In this document: positions 1-9,235 of the stretch, piece by piece | Position numbering within the stretch: the first letter of the stretch is position 1 | Layout: each line of letters begins with the position of its first letter | DNA from: Brevibacterium permense | GTDB taxonomy: Bacteria > Actinomycetota > Actinomycetes > Actinomycetales > Brevibacteriaceae | Assembly (NCBI RefSeq): GCF_025506275.1 | Contig: NZ_QYCP01000086.1 | Location: 1 to 64,000, forward strand | Length of the DNA: 64,000 bases | Direction: 5' to 3' | Made by a program: the position numbers and the translations under genes | Notes under the pieces: model-generated | Told to the model about the DNA's origin: nothing | The model's input: the letters and a program-made list of their open reading frames with translations, nothing else | The model's database searches: none

Positions 1-2
1 CC

Positions 3-350
3 GCGACCTCGCGACCGAACCCTGCCGCCCGGCCCACACCGGCGCCGGCACCCGCGCGCTCAATCGAAGCCAGCGTCACCATCGACGGTCGCACACAGAT
101 GCTGCGCCAGGGCACGAACACCTTCGGCCGATCCTCGTCGAGCTCGGACTTCGTCATCGACGATCCCGGCGTCTCACGACGTCACTTCGAGATCGTCGTC
201 GAAGGCGACCGCGCCGTGGCCAATGACCTCGGGTCGACGAACGGCACGCTTCTGCACGGACGCAAACTGACATCGGCGACCCTGTCCGACGGCGATGTCC
301 TCCTCGCCGGAGAGGCCGAGGTCCACTACAACGAGCGGGATGCCCAGTGA
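3..350 (+). CDS. fhaA: FhaA C-terminal part (FHA domain), 5' truncated by window
   Basis: Open from the window edge to a TGA at 348-350, giving 115 residues. After a Pro/Ala-rich linker it is one FHA (phosphothreonine-binding) domain. The landmark motifs TFGRSSSSSD, SRRHFEI and LGSTNGT are all present. In actinobacteria this domain ends FhaA, whose N-terminal DUF3662 half would lie outside the window. The assignment rests on the FHA domain plus the order fhaA-fhaB-pstP-rodA-pbpA-pknA-pknB that follows. FhaA binds phosphorylated partners such as the MurJ pseudokinase domain at the growing pole and septum (established for mycobacteria). The stop overlaps the GTG start of fhaB by three bases. 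Confidence 0.88.
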   Translation, partial: ATSRPNPAARPTPAPAPARSIEASVTIDGRTQMLRQGTNTFGRSSSSSDFVIDDPGVSRRHFEIVVEGDRAVANDLGSTNGTLLHGRKLTSATLSDGDVLLAGEAEVHYNERDAQ

Positions 351-856
351 GCGAATTCACCGTCACCGTCTTCCGGTTGGCATTCTTCGTCATCCTATGG
401 CTCTTCGTCCTCGGAGTCGCCGGAGTCCTCCGCCGCGACATCTTCGGCCCCCGGAAAGCCCGGGCCGGAAAGAAAGCTCGCCGAGGCGGCTCCAAGTCCG
501 CCCCGCCGCCACCGTCGCGGCCGGCTCCCGCACCTCGCCCGTCGGCTGCCCCGGTCGCCCACGCTCATCCGGGCACCATCCGCATCACCGACGGCCCCTT
601 GGCCGGGCAGACGCTGATGCTCTCGGGAGCGCCCGTGACCTTCGGCCGAGCTCCGGACAATACGATCATCATCAATGACGACTTCGCCTCCAGCCATCAT
701 GCGCGGATCTCGGCGAAGAACGGAGCCTGGATGCTCGAAGACCTCGGGTCGACGAACGGCACCATCGTCGACGGCTCGCGCATGACCGGGCCCATCCAGT
801 TGGCCATCGGCACCCGGATCACCATCGGACATACGACCCTGGAGACCCAATCGTGA
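347..856 (+). CDS. fhaB: FhaB/FipA-like membrane-anchored FHA protein
   Basis: 169 residues. One N-terminal membrane helix (about residues 8-28) is followed by a basic, Pro/Ala-rich linker and a C-terminal FHA domain (about 75-166) with FGRAPDN, SSHHARI and LGSTNGT. The GTG start at 347 overlaps the fhaA stop, so the two are translationally coupled. The mycobacterial orthologue (FipA/FhaB) recruits phosphorylated division proteins to the septum. Its place between fhaA and the phosphatase gene supports a role as a reader of PknA/PknB phosphothreonines. The 3' end overlaps the pstP start by four bases. Confidence 0.92.
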   Translation: MSEFTVTVFRLAFFVILWLFVLGVAGVLRRDIFGPRKARAGKKARRGGSKSAPPPPSRPAPAPRPSAAPVAHAHPGTIRITDGPLAGQTLMLSGAPVTFGRAPDNTIIINDDFASSHHARISAKNGAWMLEDLGSTNGTIVDGSRMTGPIQLAIGTRITIGHTTLETQS

Positions 857-2277
857 CGACCGGCGGTACCATCACTCTCCGTTCGGCAGCCCGGTCTCAT
901 ACCGGGCTGGTTCGTAAAAACAACCAGGACTCCGGCTACGCGGGACCCAATTTCCTGCTCATCGCCGACGGAATGGGCGGTCACGCCGGCGGAGACGTCG
1001 CCTCGGCGATCACCGTGTCCCGCTTGGCCGAACTCGATCACGAGCCCGGAGGCGAGGACGCCCTCGAAATCCTGCGGACCTCGATCCTCGAGGCCAATGA
1101 CCGCATCTGCCGCGGCGTCGGCGAACAGCCCGAACTCGCAGGAATGGGCACCACCGTCACCGCCGTGCTGCGCGCTCCCGGCAACCGCTTCGCTCTCGCC
1201 CATATCGGAGACTCCCGCGGCTATGTGCTCCGCGATGACAGACTCCAGCCGATCACCCACGACCACACGTTCGTGCAGATGCTCGTCGACGAAGGCCGGA
1301 TCACCGCCGAGGAGGCCGAGACACACCCGCAGCGCTCGGTCGTGATGAAGGTCCTCGGCGATGTCGGGGCCTCCCCCGACCTCGACCTGTCCCTGCGTGA
1401 GGCCCAGGTCGGCGACCGTTGGATGCTGTGCTCGGACGGTCTGACCGGATTCGCCGATATCGACGACATCACCCGCGTACTCAAAGAGGTGGCTGACCCC
1501 GACGAGGCCTGCCGTCAGCTCATCGACCTGGCGCTGGCCGGCGGCGGAGCCGACAATGTCACCGTCGTCGTCGGCGACGTTCTCGAAGGCGAGGTCGAGA
1601 CCACCGAAGGCGTGTCCGTCGGCTCCGTCCACCTCAACCCCCGCTACGCCGCGATCGGTGCGAACCCCGACGCCGAGGCGGCCGTGGACACCGAAGCCCA
1701 TGCGACCTTCGCCGAGGACGACGTGTCCGCCGACACCGCACCGATCCAGACCGTGGACGGCGAGGACGTCGGAGCACGGGACGGAACCACTCAGCAGCTG
1801 CGGACGAACACCGCGGCAGACGAGGAGGCCGACCTCGACGATGAGGTCGAGAAAAGGTCCTACCTCGGATGGATAATCACCGCCATCGTGATCGTCGCGC
1901 TGGCCATCGGCGGATTCTTCGCCTACAACTACGTCAGCCACCAGTACTATGTCGCCGATGACGACGGCAAGGTCTCCCTCTATCGCGGTCTTGACACGAC
2001 GCTCGGGCCCATCGAACTCAGCCGCCTCGTCGACACCACGGACATCGAGGTCGGCAGCCTCAACAGCTACTCCCAGGACCGTCTGCGCGGATCGATACCC
2101 GCCGGGTCACGCGATGAGGCCGATCGCATCATCGACAATCTGCGCAAGGAATCCGATCGCTCCTCCGGCATGTCCGGCGATGTCGAAGACTCGACGAGTC
2201 CGAGCGACCCGGCCCCCTCACCTCCGGATTCGAAGTCTGCCGACCCCAGTGACGCCATCACCCGGGAGTCGCAGTGA
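853..2277 (+). CDS. pstP: PP2C-family Ser/Thr phosphatase PstP
   Basis: 474 residues, GTG start overlapping fhaB. The PP2C catalytic domain (about 5-240) carries the metal-binding motifs NQDSG, ADGMGGHAGGD, HIGDSRGYVL and the late GGADNVTVVV. An acidic juxtamembrane region and one membrane helix (about 337-361) follow. The extracytoplasmic tail is Ser/Pro-rich. It is expected to reverse PknA/PknB phosphorylation and shares their operon. Length and layout match mycobacterial PstP. The C-terminal extracellular part is low-complexity and unlikely to be enzymatic. Confidence 0.95.
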   Translation: MTTGGTITLRSAARSHTGLVRKNNQDSGYAGPNFLLIADGMGGHAGGDVASAITVSRLAELDHEPGGEDALEILRTSILEANDRICRGVGEQPELAGMGTTVTAVLRAPGNRFALAHIGDSRGYVLRDDRLQPITHDHTFVQMLVDEGRITAEEAETHPQRSVVMKVLGDVGASPDLDLSLREAQVGDRWMLCSDGLTGFADIDDITRVLKEVADPDEACRQLIDLALAGGGADNVTVVVGDVLEGEVETTEGVSVGSVHLNPRYAAIGANPDAEAAVDTEAHATFAEDDVSADTAPIQTVDGEDVGARDGTTQQLRTNTAADEEADLDDEVEKRSYLGWIITAIVIVALAIGGFFAYNYVSHQYYVADDDGKVSLYRGLDTTLGPIELSRLVDTTDIEVGSLNSYSQDRLRGSIPAGSRDEADRIIDNLRKESDRSSGMSGDVEDSTSPSDPAPSPPDSKSADPSDAITRESQ

Positions 2278-3869
2278 TGAACCAGGCTCCCTCGCAGACC
2301 GCGCGCCCCAGAACCTACCGGTTGGCCGAGCTCGGTCTCCTGATCCTGGCTATTGCCGTCGCCACCACCGCATACGCCCTAGTCGGCCTCGGCGTCGAAG
2401 ACACCATCCCGGCCAATGTCTACGGCTATGCCGCATGGCTGGCGGCCCTCGGCGTCATCCTCCACATCATCGTGTGGATCAAGGCGAAATACGCCGATCC
2501 AGTGCTCGTGCCGATCGCGGTGCTGCTCAACGGCCTCGGCCTGGCCATGATCTACCGCGTCGATCTCGGCCGCGACGAATACCTCGGTTCGGCGATGACC
2601 CAGCTGGTGTGGATGACACTCGGCGTGGGCCTGGCCATCGCCGTGATCTTCGTCGTCCGCGACCACCGCTGGCTGCGCCGCTACACCTATGTCTCGGGCT
2701 TCGCCGCCCTGGTCTTCCTTCTGCTGCCGCTCATCCCCGGCATCGGCAAGACCATCAACGGCGCCCGGATCTGGATCGGCGTCGGCTCTCTGTCCTTCCA
2801 GCCCGGCGAGATCGCGAAGATCCTGCTGGCCATCTTCTTCGCCGGCTACCTCGTCACCTACAAGGACCAGCTCGTCGCCGCCGGGCCGAAGATCCTCGGC
2901 ATCCGGTTCCCCCGTCTGCGCGACTTCGGACCCATCGTCGTCGCCTGGGTCGCCAGCGTGGGCGTGCTCGTCTTCGAACGCGACCTCGGCACCTCGCTGC
3001 TCTTCTTCGGCCTCTTCGTCGCCATGCTCTACGTGGCTACCTCGAAGGTTTCGTGGATCATCCTCGGCCTCGGGTTCTTCTCCGCGGGCGCGGTTGCGGC
3101 GACCTTCCTCTTCTCCCACGTGGGACAGCGTGTGTCCGGTTGGCTCAATGCGCTGACCGCCGAGGAGTACAACAAGACTCCCGGTGGTTCCTACCAGCTC
3201 GTGCAGGGCCTGTTCGGCATGTCCAATGGCGGACTCATCGGCACCGGCTTCGGTGAGGGCCGACCGAATATGGTCCCCTACGCCGAATCCGACTTCATCT
3301 ACGCCAGCTTCGGAGAGGAGATCGGACTGGCCGGACTCTTCGTCATCCTGCTGTGCTACCTCTTCATCTTCCAGCGCGGAATCCGCACCGCTCAGCAGCT
3401 GCGTGACGGCTTCGGCACTCTGCTGGCCACGGGACTGTCGTTCACGATCGCCCTGCAGGTCTTCGTCGTCGTCGGCGGCGTTACGCGCCTCATCCCGCTG
3501 ACGGGTCTGACCACGCCGTTCCTCGCACAGGGCGGTTCCTCGCTCATCGCGAACTGGATGATCATCGGCCTGCTGCTGCGGATCTCGGACAATGCCAGGC
3601 GCCCCGTGGAGGAATTCCACACCGGAGTGCTCAGAATCACCGAGGATTCCGAACCCGTTCCCGCGGTTGCTCGCGCCAACGATACGCCCTCATCGGCGCT
3701 CACCGTCGACGAGGATGCCCCCACGACGAACCTGCCGCCGGCGGACTCCCGCGTGTTCGATGGCGAAGCCCCGACCACGAATCTGCCACCCGCGGGCGCA
3801 CGGCCCCGCGGCCAGGCACCGAACGACACCGATGCCACCGACCAACGACCCACCGGAGGTGAACGATGA
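2274..3869 (+). CDS. rodA: RodA/FtsW-family SEDS glycosyltransferase
   Basis: 531 residues, GTG start at 2274 overlapping the pstP stop (ATG at 2277 is possible). It is a polytopic SEDS protein: many hydrophobic helices, the GIGKTINGARIWI segment and the late EEIGLAGLFVIL motif. SEDS proteins polymerise lipid II with a class B PBP, here the adjacent PbpA. The roughly 100-residue cytoplasmic C-terminal tail after the last helix contains APTTNLPPA twice (near residues 484 and 502). These are candidate phosphothreonine sites for the operon's kinases and FHA proteins (inference). Confidence 0.94.
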   Translation: MMNQAPSQTARPRTYRLAELGLLILAIAVATTAYALVGLGVEDTIPANVYGYAAWLAALGVILHIIVWIKAKYADPVLVPIAVLLNGLGLAMIYRVDLGRDEYLGSAMTQLVWMTLGVGLAIAVIFVVRDHRWLRRYTYVSGFAALVFLLLPLIPGIGKTINGARIWIGVGSLSFQPGEIAKILLAIFFAGYLVTYKDQLVAAGPKILGIRFPRLRDFGPIVVAWVASVGVLVFERDLGTSLLFFGLFVAMLYVATSKVSWIILGLGFFSAGAVAATFLFSHVGQRVSGWLNALTAEEYNKTPGGSYQLVQGLFGMSNGGLIGTGFGEGRPNMVPYAESDFIYASFGEEIGLAGLFVILLCYLFIFQRGIRTAQQLRDGFGTLLATGLSFTIALQVFVVVGGVTRLIPLTGLTTPFLAQGGSSLIANWMIIGLLLRISDNARRPVEEFHTGVLRITEDSEPVPAVARANDTPSSALTVDEDAPTTNLPPADSRVFDGEAPTTNLPPAGARPRGQAPNDTDATDQRPTGGER

Positions 3870-5335
3870 AGAAGCCATTGACGCATATCGCCGTCGTCGG
3901 ATTCGTCATGTTCGCGCTCCTGTTCGGGTCGACGAGCTGGGTGCAGTACGTGACCGCGGATTCGCTGAACAACAATCCGCTGAACAACCGGCGGATCCTC
4001 GACCAGTTGGCTCGTGATCGCGGTCCGATCCTCGTCGACGGCACACCGATCGCCTATTCGGAGCCCGTCGACGACAAGTACAAGTACCAGCGCAAATACG
4101 GTTCGGACAACCTCGATCCGCGCGCCTACGCCTCGCTGACCGGCTACTATTCCGTTGTGTCCGGCGCCTCGGGGATGGAGCGCGCCGCCGGCGATTACCT
4201 CTCCGGCGATTCCGACGCCCTGTTCTATGACAAGGTCGGCAGCTTCTTCACCGGTGAGCAGCCGCGCGGCGCCGCCGTCGAGCTGACGATCGACCCGAAG
4301 GTGCAGCAGGCCGCGTGGGACGGGCTGGGCAACCAGAACGGCGCCGCCGTGGCTCTCGACCCGAAGACCGGGAAGATCCTGGCCATGGCCTCGACCCCGG
4401 GCTGGGACCCCAATGCCCTGGCCAGCCACGACTCGACCGAAGCCAGCCAGGCCTTCAAGAACCTCGAAGCCGCCGACGGAAAGCCCGCCTACAACCGCGC
4501 TATCGGCGGCAACCTGTACCCGCCCGGCTCGACGTTCAAGGTCCTCGTCGCCGCGGCCGCCCTGGAATCAGGCGACTACGAGCCCGATTCCCAGCTCAAC
4601 GGACCCGCCACGCTCGATCTGCCGCAGACGACGGCCACGATCGGCAACTCGCATCCCGGTGCCTGCCGCAACGGGGGCAAGCCGACGCTGGCCGATTCGC
4701 TCGCCGAATCCTGCAACACCTCATTCGCCTCCTTGGGAATGGACCTCGGAGAAGACGCAATCGCGAAGCAGGCCGAGAAGTTCGGCTTCGGCGAGGATCT
4801 CGAGATCCCTCTCAATGTCACCCCGTCCTCGTTCCCGTCCGACCTCAATCCGCCGCAGCTGGCTCAGTCCTCCCTCGGTCAGTACGAGGTCAGGTCGACT
4901 CCGCTGCAGATGGCGATGATGACCGCGGGAATCGCCAACGGCGGCAAGATGATGAAGCCCCAGCTCGTCGACAGGGTGCTCAATGCGAACACCCTCGAGC
5001 CGATCTCCGAGACCCGCCCGAGCCAGATGTCCCGCCCCGTGTCCGGAGATACGGCCGACAAGCTCACCGACATGATGACCGGTGTGGTCGAGAACGGCAC
5101 CGCCTCGGTGGCGAAGATGGGCGATACGAAGGTCGCAGCGAAGACCGGCACCGCCCAGCATGCCAAGGGCGCGGCACCCCATGCCTGGTTCATCTCCTTC
5201 GCCCCCGCCGACGACCCTCAGGTCGCGGTCGCGGTCGTAGTCGAGAACGGTGGAAACGCGGGCAATGAAGCTTATGGTGCGACGGTCGCAGGACCGATCG
5301 CGAAGAACATGATGGAAGCGGTGGTCGAGAAATGA
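3866..5335 (+). CDS. pbpA: Penicillin-binding protein PbpA (class B transpeptidase)
   Basis: 489 residues, ATG overlapping the rodA stop (ATGA). An N-terminal signal-anchor (about 8-26) precedes a short non-catalytic region and a penicillin-binding transpeptidase domain. All three active-site motifs are visible: STFK (Ser about 222), SCN (Ser about 282) and KTGT (Lys about 426). It cross-links peptidoglycan outside the membrane as partner of the neighbouring SEDS protein. The size fits the mycobacterial PbpA type rather than larger PBP2/FtsI proteins. Its stop overlaps pknA by three bases. Confidence 0.95.
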   Translation: MKKPLTHIAVVGFVMFALLFGSTSWVQYVTADSLNNNPLNNRRILDQLARDRGPILVDGTPIAYSEPVDDKYKYQRKYGSDNLDPRAYASLTGYYSVVSGASGMERAAGDYLSGDSDALFYDKVGSFFTGEQPRGAAVELTIDPKVQQAAWDGLGNQNGAAVALDPKTGKILAMASTPGWDPNALASHDSTEASQAFKNLEAADGKPAYNRAIGGNLYPPGSTFKVLVAAAALESGDYEPDSQLNGPATLDLPQTTATIGNSHPGACRNGGKPTLADSLAESCNTSFASLGMDLGEDAIAKQAEKFGFGEDLEIPLNVTPSSFPSDLNPPQLAQSSLGQYEVRSTPLQMAMMTAGIANGGKMMKPQLVDRVLNANTLEPISETRPSQMSRPVSGDTADKLTDMMTGVVENGTASVAKMGDTKVAAKTGTAQHAKGAAPHAWFISFAPADDPQVAVAVVVENGGNAGNEAYGATVAGPIAKNMMEAVVEK

Positions 5336-7149
5336 GACCCGTCGAAGGCACCCTGTTGGGCAACCGTTACAAACTCACCTCCCGCATCGCCGTCGGCGGC
5401 ATGGGCGAGGTCTGGAAGGGTGTGGACTCCGTGCTCGGCCGCGAGGTCGCGGCGAAGATCCTCAAGGACGAGTACCTCTCCGAATCGACCTTCCTCGCCC
5501 GGTTCCGTGCTGAAGCCCAGAACATGGGCCGAGTCTCCGACCCGGGAATCGCCGGCGTCTACGACTACGGTGACGAGCAGGGTTCGCCCTACCTCGTCAT
5601 GGAATACGTGCCCGGTGAAGCTCTGTCGGCCATCATCGAGCGCAGTGCTCCCCTGTCCGAGACCGATACGCTCTCCATCGTCACACAGGCCGCTCAGGCC
5701 CTCGGCGCCGCACACAAGGTGGGCGTCATCCACCGTGACATCAAGCCCGGCAACATCCTCATGACCCCGGACTTCCGGGTCAAGATCACGGACTTCGGCA
5801 TCGCCCGAGTCACCGATCAGGCACCGCTGACGAAGACCGGGCAGGTCATGGGCACCGCCCAGTACCTCGCCCCCGAACAGGCCACCGGAAAGGGTTCGGG
5901 ACCCGGTTCCGACCTCTATGCTCTGGGCATCATCGCCTATGAGGCCCTGGCCGGCCAGCGTCCGTTCACCGGAGACTCACAGGTGGCCATCGCCATCGCC
6001 CAGGTCAATCAGCAGCATCCGCCGCTGCCGGACACGGTCTCCGAACCGCTGCGCCGCTTCGTCGACTGCCTGCTGGAGAAGAAGCCCGAACGCCGTCCCT
6101 CCGATGCCTTCAAGGTCGCCAAGGCCGCCGAGGCGCTCTCGGCCGGGGACATCGCCGGCGCCGAGGAGCTCGTGCCGCAGATGCGGCACGGAGCCGCGGC
6201 GTCCGAAGCTCTGACCCAGGTCTTCAACAACCCGGAACCGGCAGCAACGACGAAGACCCTGCCCGTCACCTCCTCGAACGATGCGACCCAGGTGTACCCG
6301 AACGGTGCCGCCGGAATCGTCGGCGCTGGTGCCGCCGGTGCCGGAGCCGCCTCGGCGAACTCGGGACAGATCGATCCCAACGATCCGCAGAATCAGGATC
6401 TGGAAAAGGACAAGCAGTCGAACAAGGGCCGCGTCCTCATCTGGATCCTTGCGATCATCGCCCTCATCGCGGTCGGTTCCCTGTTGTGGTTCTTCCTCGG
6501 CGGAGGCAATGCCGAACCCGAACCGGAACCGTCGACCTCGGCCCCCACCTCGGAGGCGGCGAAGACGATCGAGATCGATAAGAACGATTACATCGGACTC
6601 ACGGAATCCTCGGCGACGCAGAACCTCGAGAACAAGGGACTCGAGGTCGAGACGACCGACATCAACTCGGATCGGGCGGCCGGAACCGTCGCAGACGTCG
6701 GCGAGGGCGACAACGGTTACACCTTCGAAGAGGGTGACACCGTGACCCTCTACATCTCCGCCGGTCCCGCCGAGCAGCCCGAAGAACCGGCCTCGGACTC
6801 CGGATCCGATTCGGGTCTGGGCAATGACTCGGAGTCGAGCTCGAATTCCGGTTCCTCATCCGATTCGCAGGATCAGGGTTCGAACTCCGGTGACAACGGT
6901 TCGTCCTCCGATCAGGAATCCTCGAGCTCGTCGAGTTCGTCGTCGGACTCCGAGACCTCGAGCGAATCGGACTCCACGTCGTCGACGGACACGTCAGGCG
7001 AGTCGGAAACCTCGGGATCGACCGATTCGGCCGACACCTCCGGCAGCTCCAACCCGAACAGCGGCAACGACGGGGCGGGCAGCAATCCGGGCTCGGCGAG
7101 CAGCTCGGAGGCCGGCGGCAACCAGAACGGAAACAACGGCAATGACTAG
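5332..7149 (+). CDS. pknA: Ser/Thr protein kinase PknA-like, one PASTA domain
   Basis: 605 residues. The Hanks-type kinase domain (about 8-265) has a Gly loop (GGMGEVWKG), catalytic loop HRDIKPGN, DFG and an activation loop with TKTGQVMGT. One membrane helix lies at about 368-391. Outside the membrane comes one PASTA-like repeat (about 415-482) and a tail of over 100 residues that is nearly all Ser, Asp, Gly, Asn and Glu. Mycobacterial PknA has no PASTA domain, so the name rests on operon position. It should phosphorylate division and wall-growth proteins. The Ser-rich tail may be a spacer through the wall (inference). Confidence 0.9.
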   Translation: MRPVEGTLLGNRYKLTSRIAVGGMGEVWKGVDSVLGREVAAKILKDEYLSESTFLARFRAEAQNMGRVSDPGIAGVYDYGDEQGSPYLVMEYVPGEALSAIIERSAPLSETDTLSIVTQAAQALGAAHKVGVIHRDIKPGNILMTPDFRVKITDFGIARVTDQAPLTKTGQVMGTAQYLAPEQATGKGSGPGSDLYALGIIAYEALAGQRPFTGDSQVAIAIAQVNQQHPPLPDTVSEPLRRFVDCLLEKKPERRPSDAFKVAKAAEALSAGDIAGAEELVPQMRHGAAASEALTQVFNNPEPAATTKTLPVTSSNDATQVYPNGAAGIVGAGAAGAGAASANSGQIDPNDPQNQDLEKDKQSNKGRVLIWILAIIALIAVGSLLWFFLGGGNAEPEPEPSTSAPTSEAAKTIEIDKNDYIGLTESSATQNLENKGLEVETTDINSDRAAGTVADVGEGDNGYTFEEGDTVTLYISAGPAEQPEEPASDSGSDSGLGNDSESSSNSGSSSDSQDQGSNSGDNGSSSDQESSSSSSSSSDSETSSESDSTSSTDTSGESETSGSTDSADTSGSSNPNSGNDGAGSNPGSASSSEAGGNQNGNNGND

Positions 7150-7266
7150 ACAGTGATCGATACAGAGCATCGATTAAGAGAAGCGAAGAGTTTGAGATAC
7201 TGAAACTCGACCCGGTTCAGGTGAGAATGAAGCCTGAAGCTCGGGTGAGACAAGCGGAGGACATAC

Positions 7267-9165
7267 ATGAGTGAACCCAAGGTGCTGTCGGGGCGTTACG
7301 AAGTTCGTGCGCTCCTCGGCCGTGGGGGCATGGCAGAAGTGCATGAGGGCGTCGACAATCGCCTCGGCCGTCGCGTGGCCATCAAACTTCTGCGCTCCGA
7401 TCTCGCCCGCGATCCGTCGTTCCACACCCGCCTCAAGCGCGAGGCCCAGTCCGCGGCCGGTCTCAACCATCCCGGGATCGTCTCCGTCTATGACTCCGGC
7501 GAAGAGGAATTCGTCGAATCCGGCGGCTCGTCGGTGTCCGTCCCGTTCATCGTCATGGAATACGTCGAGGGCCAGACCCTGCGCGAAGTCCTCAACGAGC
7601 ACGGCACCCTCACCGTCGACGAGGCGCTCAACGTCATCGCCGGGGTCCTGGCTCCGCTCGAATACTCCCACCGCAACGGCATCGTCCACCGCGACATCAA
7701 ACCCGCGAACGTCATGCTCACCCCTGAGGGCGACATCAAGGTCATGGACTTCGGCATCGCCCGAGCGCTCAAGGACAATTCGGGACTGACGCAGACCCAG
7801 TCGGTGGTGGGCACCGCCCAGTATCTCTCCCCCGAGCAGGCCCGCGGCGAAGTCGTCGACGCCCGTTCCGACCTGTACTCGACCGCCTGCCTGCTCTACG
7901 AGCTGCTGGCCGGTCGTCCCCCTTTCGTCGGCGACTCCCAGCTGGCCGTGGCCTACCAGCACGTGGGAGAGACTCCTCAGCCGCCGAGCTTCTATAACTC
8001 GAACATCCCACCGGCCGTCGACCGGCTCCTCCTCCACGCTCTGCTCAAGGACCGCGACGCCCGCTACCAGGACGCCTACACCTTCCGCGAGGACGTGCTC
8101 GCCGCCCGCGACGGCCGTCCCATGAGCTTCGAGGACGGTGTCGAGGCCACGCAGGCGTATCCGATGATGGCCCCGCCCATGACCGCTCCGCTGGCTCATG
8201 CCAACGAGGCCGAGCCCACTCCCGAAACCGGGCCCGTATCGGCGATCATGACCAATCAGGAGGAACGTCCGCCGCAGAAGCGGTCGCGCGCCTGGGTCTG
8301 GATCGGCAGCATCTTCGTCCTCCTCGCGCTGGCCGCCGTGGCCCTGTGGGTCTATGAGATCAACAAGCCGCCTGAGGTCATCGAGGTCCAAGTCACGGAT
8401 GTGGCGAACATGGACGCCGATGAGGCCGAATCCGCGCTCATCCAACAGGGTCTGCGAGTCGACCGCGACGAGAAATACAGCGCAGAAGTCGATGAGGGCA
8501 AGGCGATCGAGACCGATCCTCCCGGAGGTCAGACCGTGGAGAAGGACAGCGTCGTCAAGCTGATCATCTCCTCGGGCCCCGAGTCAGTGAAGGTCCCCGA
8601 CGTCTCCGGCAAGACCGAGGAGCAGGCGCGGAAGATCATCAACGACGCGAAGCTGCAGGCCGGCACCCATATCTCCCAGAACTCCCCGGACGTGGAGAAG
8701 GGCGTGGTCATCGAGACCAAGCCCGGCGACGGTCAGGAGGTCGATGTCGATTCGAACGTCGATCTCGTCGTCTCCTCGGGCATGGTCGAGGTCCCCGATG
8801 TCACCGGCCAGACCGCCGAGGAGGCCTGCCAGACGCTCGAGGGCGATGAGTACCAGCTCACGTGCAAGACCGAAGAGGTCGAGACCGACGAACACAATGA
8901 GAAGAAGGTCTTCGAACAGTCCGCGACCGGCGGAAGCGAGGTCAAGCAGGGCTCGGAGATCACCGTGAAGGTGGCCAAGAAGCCGCCGGAGCCGTCTCCC
9001 TCGATCCCCTCGATCCCCGGTGGCATCCCGACCGCTCCCGGTGACGACGGCGGCAGTGACAGCGGAGACGACGAGAAAGACAAGAAGGACAAGGATAAGA
9101 AGGACAAGGACTCGATGGGCGGAGGGCTCTTCGACAACTGGTCCGAAGGCATAATCGGCAACTGA
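7267..9165 (+). CDS. pknB: Ser/Thr protein kinase PknB with three PASTA domains
   Basis: 632 residues, ATG after a clear GCGGAGGA ribosome site. The kinase domain (about 8-275) has GRGGMAEVHEG, HRDIKPAN, DFG and an activation loop TQTQSVVGT. One membrane helix lies at about 342-364. Three consecutive PASTA repeats follow (about 375-441, 443-511, 512-579), against four in Mycobacterium tuberculosis PknB. The C-terminus is a Pro-rich then Lys/Asp-rich stretch ending SEGIIGN. PASTA domains sense muropeptides or lipid II (established). A 117-base gap separates it from pknA, so it may have its own promoter. A strong hairpin follows the stop. Confidence 0.96.
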   Translation: MSEPKVLSGRYEVRALLGRGGMAEVHEGVDNRLGRRVAIKLLRSDLARDPSFHTRLKREAQSAAGLNHPGIVSVYDSGEEEFVESGGSSVSVPFIVMEYVEGQTLREVLNEHGTLTVDEALNVIAGVLAPLEYSHRNGIVHRDIKPANVMLTPEGDIKVMDFGIARALKDNSGLTQTQSVVGTAQYLSPEQARGEVVDARSDLYSTACLLYELLAGRPPFVGDSQLAVAYQHVGETPQPPSFYNSNIPPAVDRLLLHALLKDRDARYQDAYTFREDVLAARDGRPMSFEDGVEATQAYPMMAPPMTAPLAHANEAEPTPETGPVSAIMTNQEERPPQKRSRAWVWIGSIFVLLALAAVALWVYEINKPPEVIEVQVTDVANMDADEAESALIQQGLRVDRDEKYSAEVDEGKAIETDPPGGQTVEKDSVVKLIISSGPESVKVPDVSGKTEEQARKIINDAKLQAGTHISQNSPDVEKGVVIETKPGDGQEVDVDSNVDLVVSSGMVEVPDVTGQTAEEACQTLEGDEYQLTCKTEEVETDEHNEKKVFEQSATGGSEVKQGSEITVKVAKKPPEPSPSIPSIPGGIPTAPGDDGGSDSGDDEKDKKDKDKKDKDSMGGGLFDNWSEGIIGN

Positions 9166-9186
9166 GCGCCATGGTCCTCGAACGCA

Positions 9187-9223
9187 CAGCGGTCGGGTCA
9201 GTCTTCGACTGGCCCGGCCGCTG
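9187..9223. terminator. Bidirectional hairpin between pknB and the GyrI-like gene
   Basis: A nearly unbroken 16-17 bp stem, including a few G-T pairs, closes a very short loop around 9203-9207. It lies between two convergent genes. The downstream plus side is only mildly T-rich. Intrinsic terminator by position and structure. Confidence 0.75.
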
Positions 9224-9235
9224 CGTCGGTGTTTC

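Noticed and set aside
697-1941. Long minus-strand frame opposite pstP
   Set aside because: Shadow frame. The plus strand encodes a complete PP2C phosphatase in an overlapping operon.
2379-3620. Long minus-strand frame opposite rodA
   Set aside because: Acidic, repetitive translation typical of an antisense reading of hydrophobic codons. rodA is certain.
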